This document shows, piece by piece, positions 39,251 through 50,319 of a DNA stretch of 64,000 nucleotides. The notes beneath the pieces are model-generated. The model was not told where the DNA came from. It searched no databases and saw only the letters and a list, made by a program, of their open reading frames with translations. Source of the stretch: Hemibagrus wyckioides (lineage: Eukaryota > Chordata > Actinopteri > Siluriformes > Bagridae); the NCBI RefSeq assembly GCF_019097595.1, contig NC_080711.1, positions 11,754,428 through 11,818,427 on the forward strand, in the 5' to 3' direction. The position numbers and the translations under genes are program-made. Position 1 is the stretch's first letter, and every line of letters starts with the position of its first letter.

Positions 39251-40042
39251 CTAAGGCCCTTCTCCACACGAACGCGGGTATTTTTAAAACCGCCGCTTTC
39301 TTTTATGCGGTTTGGCCGTTCGTCCACACGCAAACGCAGCATCAGGTCACTGAAACCGAGCAGTTTTGAAATCTCCAGCCAGGGTCAAGTTTTTTTTAAA
39401 ACTCCGGTTGCAGTGTTATCATGTAGACACCGAAACCGGTGATTTTTGGCTTGTGAACAGGGTTGCCAGATTGGACTAAAGACAAGTAGATCATAAAACC
39501 TGCCCATTAAAAAAAATACGAGCCCAAAATGCATACCATTATAACTAATACAATAACAAACAGTTATACCAATTAATAGAACGATTACAACAACCCGCTT
39601 ATCAAGACTGAAGTCTGACTGGACAGGACTCTCCTGAACCTTATTGGCTAAACTGAACCATGTAATTAAAACAACATTACATATTATACTTTATTTATTC
39701 GTTTGAATAAAAAAATAATAAAATATGTTTATAGTCAAAAATAAAAACCCGCCAGTTGCATCAAAACCAGCCCAGATTTCATCAACCCGCCCAATGCAAT
39801 TTTTTCCCCGGTGAGACGTGACCAAAAGAAGCCTAATTGGGCGGAGACACGCCCAATCTGGCAACACTGCTTGTGAAGTCGGCGTCTCAGGCTTCTGATT
39901 GGCCAACATGGCTTTACGGTTGAGATCTTATTGCCACCTATTGGTTTTGCATGCTCTTGACAGCGCTTCAGACCACATTGTTGCGTTTTCACGTGGACGA
40001 GATTTTGTTTTTTAAACGAAGTGTCAATGTGGTCTAGGCCTA
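39251..40042. mobile_element. MITE-like repeat holding a nested hAT element
   Basis: The left arm (ctaaggccct...acacgaacgc...cgtccacacgcaaacgca) and the right arm (inverse of cgtccacgtgaaaacgcaac...gtcaatgtggtctaggccta) are imperfect inverted repeats. It holds no coding sequence. It is split by the hAT element at 39458-39869. Its superfamily is uncertain because I could not define a target duplication. Confidence 0.6.
39458..39869. mobile_element. 412-bp non-autonomous hAT element with exact 8-bp target duplication
   Basis: The ends are cagggttgccagattgg and ccaatctggcaacactg (inverted repeats, 15 or 16 of 17 matching). It is flanked by identical cttgtgaa at 39450-39457 and 39870-39877. The insertion split the surrounding MITE. 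The interior is AT-rich without a transposase. Confidence 0.9.
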
Positions 40043-42111
40043 ATTTGCATTTACGTCAGACTAGGGACGAGGCTTACGCTTATAACGTTACACAATTTAG
40101 ACAGTCCTTTACTGACTCCATAATAATAAAGCACATTTGACCTGCGATTTAGCAAATGGGTGCGATTGTTTTCAGTCAGTCTTCTCCAATGTGAAAATAT
40201 ACGAGCTTGATCATTTGTACATTATCCCTTGAGAAATAGAAGCGAGAATAGCAATGGCCTATCCAGTAGGGAATATAATGGCAATTTTCCATTATTCTGA
40301 ATTTCCAATACAGAACAGGTAATAAAAGAGTATTTAACCTAGAAGTCACTACTCAATTTGCCAAAAGCATTTCAATCACGTCATGCGACCTGAGAAATAT
40401 GAAGGTGATCTAATCAGATCTCCGAATGTATTTAGTCATTGAAATGACTAAGAGCCAATTTTTTTGTTTGTTTGTTTTTACCATTTAGCGCGCGATGCTA
40501 CAGATAAACTAAGAATAAATGCCTGGGTTTGCCTGATTTGTGTGAAATATAAGTGGTACAGACAATGAGATGAAAAATAAATCGTGATCAACATTCCCAA
40601 ATACTTTACAGTTCTTACAGACCCCCCCCCCCTCCCCGTTATTGTTTTATTATTTTTTATCAACAAAAAGACAATGACGGGCCTACTAATAAATAAAACA
40701 ATTAACACTGAAAGGGGGAAAAATCAGCTTCAATATTTTAAATTAAAAAATATTAATGGTAAAATATAAAATGTCAGCTGCTTGTTAGTTAAATATTTAA
40801 CAGTTAAATTTTTTTTATAGTTAATAATTTATAAATGAATAAATAAAGAAATAAATAAATCAGCAACGCATACTACGACAGTTCATCGCGATATTGCCAT
40901 GGTTTGAATACAAATTATTTTTAAAAAAAATAATAATAATAATATTTAATATTATGTAAATATACTAGATGAAAATTGTCTTAATCTTACATGTGTTTAG
41001 AAAATGTAAAGAAGCACATTTTAATAGTTAAACAGCAATTAAATCGTAATGTTATGCCTGGTCGGTGTATGTAGTCGTGCCACTATTGCAGGTGACTTGC
41101 TCAGTAAGGGTCTAAATGCATTCCAGATTGGGGGCTCTGGTGGTTTTGTGGCTATATAATGTATGAGAATTAAGGAAATAACTAGTGACAAAAATAAAGT
41201 CATAAAAATGACTAGACTTATTTCCAAACGCACAATCATGCAACATTCAAACAGTAAAACTAGTCTTTTTTAATTATGACCATATTACTAGTAGTAATAT
41301 ACTACATACTACGATGTGTGGGGTAATTTGCTGAGGTTGTTTTTTCCTTAGTCACTAATGATGAAATGACTCATGACCATTACACAACGGTTTGTTCCGT
41401 TGACACACCAGATCGTGCATCGAATCGAAACCATTAAAAAGCTACACATTTTCCATTTCTGGTTTCTACGAAGACACTTTAAAAGGTTTAGCAAGGCTTA
41501 CTGTACTAAAAAAACAACCAGGAAAAAAACATTTTTCTCTCACTTTTCTCTTGACATGAACACTATCCACTGCTAGGACAACAGCACAGTAAGCAGAAAG
41601 ACAGTATTTTTTTTTTTTTTTTTTTACATTAAGTGCCTTCACTCTGTAAGAACCCTTATAAGGAGGACGCTTGATGTGACTTAAAACATTAAACCAGTGA
41701 TATTAAAAAGGTTCAGTAGCTTGATCCAACCTTAATTCTCCAACATTACCGTCTTAGTCCATTAAAGTTTCTATGGGAAAACGCTGAATTTGTCTTTTAA
41801 TATTACTGTCTTAATGCATTAAATCATTGGGGGAGTTTTTAAAATCTTAAAGCTATAAATGTCTCGAGGTCTGCTTTTTTTTCTTTTTACATGCAGCGAA
41901 TTAACTAATATTTAAGGCGACTTTATCCCTAGGTGACATTTTGCTTAAAACCTTCCCTAAACGTCTGCTTGACATTAGATCATTTCTTTGGTAGTCTAGA
42001 AAATGAAAATCAGCAGTGAAGACCCAGTGTGTCCGGGAATCAGACTACTCCGACACATTATAACTACTGTAAGCTTTGAGCAGTGTGCAGATCTTACCTT
42101 TAAGATCAGGG
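40043..42111. other. intergenic, mostly unrecognised
   Basis: AT-rich. It contains a C-rich run at 40622-40637, a solo Tc1-like terminal repeat at about 41046-41070 (aatgttatgcctggtcggtg, same family as 37107), and a T run at about 41610-41627. No supported gene. Confidence 0.55.
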
Positions 42112-42395
42112 CGCTTACCTTTAATCGGTTCAATTCACTCAGTAAGGAAGCGCCGAGTGAAATATTCAGGGCATGTAGAACAACACTCCAATGAACTCTC
42201 TATCTCCAGTTTATAAATGAAAAAAATAAATAAATAAAATAACGCAATATTTTTTCGCTATTTCAATACGTCCACTTTCTAGAACGCTTTAAACAGCGTC
42301 AGTCACGTGGTGACGAGTTGTTTTCCCGCGCAAGTGACGTAACACGGTCAACGTCATGGCTGCTGACGCAAGTGACATGAAGCTCGTTCCATATA
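42112..42395. promoter_or_regulatory. promoter-like CpG patch with possible flanking first exons
   Basis: At 42300-42380 are an E-box inside gtcacgtggtgac, an E2F-like ttttcccgcgc and a CRE-like gtgacgtaa. To the left, on the minus strand, a possible noncoding exon ends with two donors in tandem (attaaag/gtaagc at about 42118 and ttaaag/gtaaga at about 42099). To the right, on the + strand, an ATG in good context at 42356 opens MAADASDMKLVP but runs within 40 bases into a transposon. No complete gene can be built. Confidence 0.35.
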
Positions 42396-42923
42396 CACTA
42401 CCAGTCAAAAGTTTGGACACACCTTTCAGTCCAGTGTTTTTTGTTTAGGGATTTATTTTCTACATTCTAGAACAATACTGGAGATTTCAAAACTATGAAA
42501 TAACACACATGGACTTATGTAATGACAACAAAACACAACAGACACGAAGGTCAGGTGTTCTGGAATAGTTCTTGTGAGAACAGTATTGTGAAGTGCATTT
42601 GCAAAACCCATCAAGCACCATGATGAAACTGGCTCACATGAAGACCATCCCAGTAAAGCAAGACCAAAACTGACCTCTGCTGCAGAGGAGAAGTTCATTT
42701 AGAGTTACGAGCCTCAGAAATCACCAATTAACAGCACCTCAGATTAGAGCCGTTATGAAGGCTTTACAGAGCATCAGTAGCAGACATATCTCAATATCAA
42801 CTGTTCAAAGGACATTATTGTGCATCTCGGCCGCCTTCAGCATCGTTTTACAATGTAGAAAGAAATAAACATCAGGAAAGACCATGGAATTAGAAGGTGT
42901 GTCCAAACTTTTGACTGGTCGTG
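42396..42923 (+). mobile_element. internally deleted Tc1-like element flanked by TA
   Basis: 528 bp with near-perfect inverted repeats of about 30 bp (cactaccagtcaaaagtttg and its inverse ending gactggtcgtg). TA dinucleotides flank it at 42394-42395 and 42924-42925. The interior carries a broken transposase piece on the + strand (HEDHPSKARPKLTSAAEEKF, then a stop), which is the linker region after the DNA-binding domain. It abuts the MAADASD frame. Confidence 0.88.
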
Positions 42924-42925
42924 TA

Positions 42926-44190
42926 TATGCTTTTTAAAAATAATAATCACACAGTTTTTTCTGAAGGAAAAGAGAGAATAAGAGCGTTATTGCTTGAGAA
43001 CTTTACTTCCTCACCATTCTCTGGGTAACATGGTTTCCTCTGAACTACTGGAATGCATTCAGTATTTTAGTAGGGTCCAATCTACAAAACAGGGTGACTA
43101 GAAAGGTGTGTATGACTGTATACAAATTGGAACTCATCCATTAATTTTGGTCATATTATTATACTTTTCAGCTATGGAAAGAGTTTATTAGTTTTATGTT
43201 TCTTGTAAGTAAGGTTTCAAAAATGAAACGTTTTTTAATTCTTGGAAGAGATTAAGAGTATTTGATTACAGTGTCACTTTGTCTTAACAATAAAGCATTT
43301 AGAACATGTATATAGCACAGCCTACAAACTCTTTATGTTAATGTTTACGTAAATTGTGTAAGATTAATTTGATTAACGCCCCTTTTCTTTTATTTTCTTA
43401 TATGCTTGCTTATTTTCTTTTGTTATTATTTTATTCTGTTTGGAACTGTGCTGTTTGCTATTCTTCAGGGAAAATAAAAATAAGAAGAAGAAGAAGAAGA
43501 AGAAGAGAGAGAGAGAGAGCAAGCTCCTGAAAAAGAAAAACACATGCTCCTGTAACATATCAAAGTTGTTTGATTAACAAGTTTAACAACATTTGATATA
43601 TTTGACATTTTTTTATTAAAATGAAAAACATGGGGAGGGGGATGTATGTTTAGAAGGGTGTGGAAAAAGAAGAGGCCAAGGAGTATATAAAAATTAACAT
43701 AGGGTAGTGTTTTTACCCAGTGTTAACAGAGGGTGAAATGAAACTAATGCGCTAAGGTTCTGTTTTGCATTAATATAATATCAGTGTTTTTTCATCTCTC
43801 TTCCTGTTACATAATAGGGTATATCATTATTGGTAGTACCTAAAAATGTTGGAGACCTGTGCACTAGACCGTACACTAGTAGTGTACATTGTGTAAGTGC
43901 ATAGTGTATAGTTCATAATTTGGGGCACAGCTTAAAACTTTCAAAACCAGGCATTAAGTAAGTTATAAATAACAGGGAATTGGCGCTACAGTTAAAATAA
44001 GTTAAATAGATAAAAGTGCAAATAGACAGTCAGTCATCTCATACACATCTACATATGTACAGAAAAGAATAACTGTTTACATTTATATGCAATAGGTTTT
44101 GCACATTTCACAAGACATGACAGTATACAATAAAACTTTGGACAGATCAAGAAGTTAAAACACAACTGAATAAAGTGGTTTGAATTGGTT
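42926..44190. other. intergenic, nothing recognised
   Basis: AT-rich. A (GAA)n then (GA)n purine tract lies at 43483-43519. No gene recognised. Confidence 0.5.
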
Positions 44191-44499
44191 TTAGCATTTC
44201 AGTGACTGAAGAAAATAAGAGGGATTTTCTTTCCAGTTCTGATGATTCACTTTGGGACCAATGTTTCCAGTTTTGTTGGTAATGTCTGGTGACTCCAGTT
44301 TGCAAAATTCAAAGGCACACATGGTATATCCTCTGCATGGCAAACCAAGCAACGCACAACTGTTATTGTTTTGAAAATGTGTCACAGGTTATCTACACCC
44401 GGCCATATCTTCAAAACCAGGGTCTTACAGAACTCTGGTTTATGAACGCTTCCAAGGCTGGTGTTGTTTCCTGCACAGACAGTTTAACCTCCTCTTCCA
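44191..44499 (-). CDS. possible coding exon(s) of an unidentified minus-strand gene
   Basis: After a strong acceptor (ctttttgttcacag), only one frame stays open from 44499: EEEVKLSVQETTPALEAFIN then QSS at 44424, where a good donor (gtaaga) follows. Without that splice it ends VRPWF at the stop 44413-44411. Further down, 44340-44191 holds an open frame reading CAFEFCKLESPDITNKTG and HQNWKENPSYFLQSLKC before a stop. The link between the two is not convincing. I found no matching upstream exon. It may be a fragment of a real gene or a relic. Confidence 0.3.
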
Positions 44500-45045
44500 C
44501 TGTGAACAAAAAGTCGGAGCATTTCTCAGATTAAAAACATCAACATTAAATTAATTACAGTTGTATCATTTTAACAGACTCATCATTTCTTATGAGGTGC
44601 TAGAATGAACAGATGGTTTCTAATGGTCCCTAATATACAAGCGGGACATCATCAGTGTTACATCAATACTCATCAACTGTAAAAGCTGTGAATCACATTC
44701 TGAAACAAACATCAGAATTATATTAAATGAAAACAATGCAGCCCGTGTAAAATATATTAGTTTAGGACTCTGTCTGCGATTCTTTTCATTAGTAATCTTT
44801 AATGTTTCCTTTTCTTATTTCACCTCATTGACACTTTCATGTTAAAGATATTTAGCATCTCCAAAAATAATCTTGATTTAAAAATTATTCACACAACTGA
44901 GGCCCAACAAAAATGGCTTCCAATTCACAATAACTTGGCAGCATTCTAGGTCCTTCTTAGTGCACTACATGATCAGTGCAATAGCTTATGACAGTTTGTA
45001 ACCAATAAATGCTTCACAGACAAACTGCTTGCATATACTCACCTG

Positions 45046-45220
45046 CAAGAGAAACACCTGTATACCTGCTCAGTCGTTCAATTATCCAATCAATCACATG
45101 GCAGCAGGGCAATGAATAAAATCATGTAGATAAAGCTCATAAGCTTTAGAGAATGTTCACATTGAAGAACGTAACGTAAGAAACATGTAAGAAACATTCA
45201 GAGAAGGAGTAAAAAGGAGT
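45046..45220 (-). repeat. dispersed fish repeat copy, inverted
   Basis: It carries the reverse complement of the 54884-55100 repeat: cacctgtatacctgctcag, catggcagcagggcaatg, ataaaatcatgtagat, then gagaatgttcacattgaag. Confidence 0.7.
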
Positions 45221-45363
45221 GCAAGGGGAACACAGGGCTGTAAAAAAGCAGGATTTCAGATCTATAAGGTTTTCCTACTAAGAATCATAATATACTTAAG
45301 ATAGTAACAAAATAAAACCTGATGAAACACTTTACTATGTAGCTGTTGAAATGACGCATTTGT

Positions 45364-45590
45364 TTGTGTGTGTGTGTGTGTGTGCGTGCATGTTGGTATT
45401 CCCCCCTTTGTGAGGACCAGACATTGACATCCCACCTTTCTTGTGAGGACCTTTTTGGTTGTGAGGACCTTTGCCCTGGTCCTCACAATTTTCACTTAAA
45501 ATCAAGTCCACTGACTTTATTTATCATCATAATGAACATTTTTGCTCAAATCTTTTTTGGCCCTCACATTGGTGGTTAACTTAGACGTTT
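45364..45590. repeat. (TG)n and GAGGACC-rich simple repeat
   Basis: A (TG)n run at 45364-45389 is followed by four spaced copies of tgtgaggacc or its complement (45409, 45443, 45461, 45479). This looks like the degenerate minisatellite found beside many fish microsatellites. Confidence 0.7.
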
Positions 45591-46643
45591 GAGAGTGTGG
45601 GTGTGTTTCTGAGCCTCTGCACTCCTTACATTTTTCTCAGTGGAGGAATTTTTCCGATTGGCCAATTTAAATTTGAGAGGGAAAATCGCTCCGGGGGAAA
45701 TTGGGGGCGGGGTTTAGACCTGATCTTGAGTGACCTGACCATGTCCATTAGATTCAATTAAGAACTGTTTACCTTTTTTTTTCTTTTTTTGCACATTGCA
45801 TAGTCCATCGTGTTGTAGATATACACAATAATTTTGATCACCAGTCACCGTGTGACTGTTAAAACATAAATTTAATGTAGATTTACTTTACAGAGGCTTT
45901 TATTATATTTTTTTACATTTTTGGAGAGAACGTTGGTTTAAGACAATAGAAGAAAGAGTGGCTTAGATTTGTCCTTATATGAAAAACACATGGCTTTAAA
46001 AGGCTTGCCTGTAAATTATTGTATAATTAAAATTACACTAATCACCATTAATGTGTATAAGTAATTTAATACTACTGAAAAATATGTCAATCTTATTTTT
46101 ACTGTTTATGAGTGTTTGATAACATTTCAACATTCAGACTATCAGACTGTGAAGGAAGAGATATTCAGTGTAATCTTACAGAAGGTTAATAGCTTTAGTT
46201 TGAGGTGAATATTAAAGTGAGTTAGCTGAGGAGCTGCAGTATCCGACCCTCCCCCATCCCCCTCCCCCTCCCCCCACAGCACCAGTGACCTCTCTATCAC
46301 CTCCTTTCTTATGTTGTTCAGGGAAAGTTCATTTTATGGTAAAGAGAAAGAGTCTCTCTTAATATTCTGTGATTATCTGAAAAACATGAATATGACTTGT
46401 GTAAATGTTAGTAATTAACATGTAAGACAATATTACTTTTTATTAATAAACTGATTGATGTGTCAGATTTAAAAATCCCACATTTCAGCCTTTATAAGCA
46501 GTAAATGAGGAGATGAGGAAATGTTCAGCAAGAAACGCCCCTCCCCCCCTCACCACACAGTCTAAGCCAACTCTCTATCACCCCTCCCCCCCACACACAC
46601 ACCATCACCACTCAGCCACCTGCTGCTGCTGCAACTCTGCTGT
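45591..46643. other. intergenic, nothing recognised
   Basis: Two C-rich patches with short C runs lie at about 46245-46275 and 46540-46600. No gene. Confidence 0.5.
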
Positions 46644-46945
46644 CTAATCCCTAACTCCTGTATCTCACACACCATTATGACACACTGACCATTTACCCTA
46701 GATTTCCACCATAAACCCTAACTCCTGTATCACACATACCGTTATCACACACTGACCATTCACCCTAGAGTTCCACCCTAATCCCTAACTCCTGTATCTC
46801 ACACACCATTATGACACACTGACCATTTACCCTAGATTTCCACCATAAACCCTAACTCCTGTATCACACATACCGTTATCACACACTGACCATTCACCCT
46901 AGAGTTCCACCCTAATCCCTAACTCCTGTATCACACAAACCTTTA
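46644..46945. repeat. minisatellite, 67-bp unit in a 134-bp two-unit period
   Basis: The phrase ctaatccctaactcctgtat recurs at 46644, 46778 and 46912, exactly 134 bases apart. Between them lies a diverged half-unit starting aaccctaactcctgtatc. The full-period copies are almost identical, while the two half-units differ (ccattatgacacac against ccgttatcacacac). Confidence 0.92.
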
Positions 46946-47860
46946 TCATATACTGAAAAAAACTATATTTACCCTGGATATATTTCAGACAAATGAAAAT
47001 CTATCAGCAAGTTGTTTAATAAAAAAAAACAAAAGACAGCCAATAAAATCCATAACAGTAAATAATTAGTACAACAAACCACCGTGAAGTACAGTATTAC
47101 CCTCTCCACACAGAAGAGGTTTTTGCCCTCTATCAAGTGCAGTGTCTCAGTAATGTATATATTACATACACCCACTTAGTGACCACTAGTTGTTTACACT
47201 AGTCATTAATTGAGTGACTTGAAATAAAAATTAGCAAATCACTGCATAATAGCATATTTCAGATTACAAAAACATTGCAGACTTTGTTCTGCACAAAGAA
47301 CAGAAAACAAAGAAAAGACATTCTTGTCTATAGTAATCATATATAATGCAGATGTGGATGATGGAGAGCAGCAACACATGTACTTGAGTAAAATAAAATG
47401 AACATGAGTACAACTGATGGAACAGAATTAGGCAGTGCTATTTCAAAAATAAAAAAACATATACCCAGAAAAAATATATGCAAAACAATATTAGTGCACT
47501 GGTAACAAACTTAAAAGGCCACCAATATAGTGCAAAAGAGTTTTATTGGACAACTGTTTTTTGTTTTTGTTTTTTTAATTCAAGTAACGAGAGATGTGGG
47601 ATAATGTAGTGGAGTAGAAAGTAAGATATGTTAGTTCAATATGTAGTGGTGTGAAATTAAAAAGTCTAAAGTACTGATACTGGAAAAAGATACTGAAGTA
47701 TGGTAACAAATTTTATTTACTCTGTTACTGCCTACCACTGCATGGATAAATATATGAAAAAGTAAAGCACAAATTCTGAGCCGATTAGACAAAATTTAGA
47801 CCCACTAAGACATAGTATGAGTCATGGTCAAAAGAAAGCAAAAACAGTGGCAATACAGAG
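46946..47860. other. intergenic, nothing recognised
   Basis: AT-rich sequence without a supported gene. The missing 5' end of the hAT element to the right may lie here in unrecognisable form. Confidence 0.45.
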
Positions 47861-48344
47861 AAAGCTAGCTACCTAGTAGCTGAACTCAGCCAAATCGAAA
47901 CAGCCACACACTGTGGTAGAGATATTAATACTACCTGCAAAGCAATTGTCAATGAGATGAGATACTCGGCCCTGACGCAGTTAAAGGAATACCTAAAGTC
48001 CCTCTCTCAGATAAAACAATACCCAAATGTATTGAGGACATATCTGCAGACAGCAAAAGTGTTGTTTTGGAGAAGATATGCAATAGTGGGAAATTTGCAT
48101 TGTAATTTGATGAATCAAGTCAAGTCAAGTCGCTTCGTCACTTCAGCCACATATAGCTGACGCAGTAGATAGGGAAATGAAAACATTTCTCCAGGACCCT
48201 GGTGCTATATAGGCAACATACAACATAGAACTACAGAACAGAAACAACACAGAGCTAGGGACAGAAAGTTTGTCCTAACGACAAAGTGCAACGTGTGCAA
48301 CCAGTGCAAGACAGAAGACAGTACAGAAACAAAAAGTACAAAAA

Positions 48345-48442
<98 letters not shown>

Positions 48443-49223
48443 CAGCAGTAGGTGACAGTATGAAGTGTGCAAAAATGGCAGTAGAGGCTGAACAGATCTA
48501 TAGCAGTCTACAGATGTTAATGTACTCTTACTCTTGGCTAAACTTCCTATTTTTCAAGGAATTGCCAGAACAAACAATAGGAGAGGAAATTTTTCACTTA
48601 GGAATTTCTTGACCAAGAAGAACTTGCAGGAAAAGTGCACGAGTGTCTGCACTGATTGAACAACAGCAATGGTCGGATGGACCAAAGGCTTCTTTAACAG
48701 AGTGGAAGAGAGAATCCCAGATGTTATATTTACACACTTTTGATTTTTGCACCGTGAGGCACTCATTGCCCAATATAGCTCAGCAGCAGTGGTTTGTAGG
48801 AGCAGGAGGAACTAACCGAACTGAGAGAATATCATGGTTTAAAGCTAAAATATGCTGATCTACATTTGGACAGCTGCCACACTTTCCACAACATATCCAT
48901 GTGAGCTGAGCTTTTCAAACATGACTTGCTTTAAGCAAGCTAAAATCAGAGAGAGAGACTGAGAGCTGTTGACCAAGTGCTTTGTGTGTGCCTTTCTTTA
49001 ATACCTACCAGGATATCAGCTTTGTGTTCATCTAAGCAGGCCCAGGTTTCACACTGACTGAGTATACACAAATTGAGAGATTAAATTTTCATTATATATA
49101 TATATATACACCGTGTTAGACTACAGTGTGTCATTTTGTAAAATTTTTTGGTTAGTGGTGTGCAATGGGATTTTTTTAATGTAAAAAATAGTGTTGTGTC
49201 TCAGAAAAGGTTGAGAAACACTG
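47861..49223 (+). pseudogene. fossil hAT transposase (ZBED5/FAM200-like, Charlie-type)
   Basis: Translated across frame breaks: KASYLVAELSQIETATHC and CKAIVNEM (47861-47950), VPLSDKTIPKCIEDISADSK and LEKICNSGKFAL, stop, FDES (47999-48118), then WLNFLFFKELPEQTIGEEIF (about 48534-48596), and the C-terminal ending [15 protein letters not shown] with stop (about 49010-49062). The right terminus, aaaaggttgagaaacactg at 49205-49223, is the characteristic end of Charlie/Zaphod-type hAT elements. The left terminus is missing. It is interrupted by the insertion at 48119-48500. Confidence 0.85.
48119..48500. repeat. interspersed repeat with a 92-bp (TA)n inserted in the hAT fossil
   Basis: It begins with three copies of caagt at 48116-48130, then cttcagccacatatagctga and caggaccctggtgctatata, familiar from fish interspersed repeats. 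A pure (TA)n lies at 48349-48440. The class is unknown to me. Confidence 0.6.
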
Positions 49224-49224
49224 G

Positions 49225-49395
49225 ATTAGAAAACTATCATCTGGTCTGATGATTCTTGAATTCTGCTATGGCATGCAGATGAGCTACAACTTTGCATCAA
49301 CCATTTTGCATTCAACAGCTTGAAACCATGGACCCAGCCTGTGATATTGGTGGAATGATGTGGAAAATGTTTTCTTAACACACACCGAGCTAAGA
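49225..49395 (+). pseudogene. Tc1-like transposase fragment
   Basis: The stretch tctggtctgatgattcttga through catggacccagcctgtga to gtggaaaatgttttctta corresponds to the SDES...HGP...GMFSW segment of Tc1 transposases, with stops. It directly follows the hAT right end. Confidence 0.65.
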
Positions 49396-50049
49396 ATGCA
49401 TTTGTACTATTACTGAGCAAATTGTTCATTACTCACTGCTCGCTACCAGATTTCCCACTCAAAGCCACACCCCATCTCAGCCGAGCCGAGATGAATCATC
49501 TACAGATCACAGAGGCATTTTTGCTAAACTGCAACAAAAGGACACTTAAACAACAGTCTGGATATAAAAGCACTTAAAACACCAGACCAAAAAAAAATAA
49601 AAAAATCAATCATTGAAAAGATGTACTTGTTCCTGAGTTCTTCCCAAGGCTATTTTGTACACAGTAATCCACCAGCTTTAATAATAAAATCATTCATCTA
49701 AAAGACTAACATGAGATGGTTGGACAGTAAATAACCCATTCATTTGCATTTATTTATTTATTTTAGTGTCCTAGTTATATAAAACACTTATTATGAAGCT
49801 ACAGGTTGTACAATCAATCAGTGTTTATAGACTGTGATTTTTAAACAAAGTCCACAGCTTATAGAAAAGTGTACATTTGTGATTTCAGTAGATTTCTATC
49901 AAATTTCCGCTTCACTCAAGTGCAAGTGAAAAAAATGTAATGAAATGAGAATAAGTAGAGTATGAACAGCCTATTTGCAATGAGTCTGGGTATAACTTGG
50001 CCTTGTACTAGTATTAGGCTAATATTAATCAAGGATCTCACTGAACATA
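49396..50049. other. intergenic, nothing recognised
   Basis: AT-rich spacer. No gene or named repeat recognised. Confidence 0.45.
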
Positions 50050-50225
50050 TTTCATTCTTTCATTCCAACCCATCACAGGGCACACACACACACTCATTCA
50101 CTCACGCAATCACACACTACGGGCAATTTATGCAAACTCCACACACACAGTGAGCGGGAGCGAGACTTGAACCCAGGATGCTACAGGTGTGAGGTGAACG
50201 TGCTAATCACTAAGCCACCATGCCG
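50050..50225 (-). repeat. tRNA-derived SINE, minus orientation
   Basis: On the minus strand it starts ggcggcatggtggcttagtg with an A-box-like attagcacgtt and a B-box-like gggttcaagtc. It continues with gtgtgtggagtttgcataaa, the familiar body of fish HE1/V-type SINEs. Confidence 0.75.
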
Positions 50226-50319
50226 CCCTGAACAGTTTTAATTGATTTAATTACTTAGCCATGAAAAAGCACAAACTTCCATGTTCGTGCAACACATAGC
50301 TGTACAACTCCCCCACCCG

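Larger units (their letters stand above)
37731..39382. repeat. tandem segmental duplication, copy B
   Basis: Copy B repeats copy A with scattered substitutions and indels. The main difference is the loss of about 120 bases corresponding to 36564-36683, between short direct repeats (gcag). It keeps the first-exon core, the Tc1-like element and the MITE start. In B the MITE continues past 39382 to about 40042, so B holds the original right flank. Confidence 0.9.

Noticed and set aside
46644..46945. Evenly spaced repeats resembling a CRISPR array
   Set aside because: Units are contiguous with no unique spacers, and the host is a vertebrate; it is a minisatellite.
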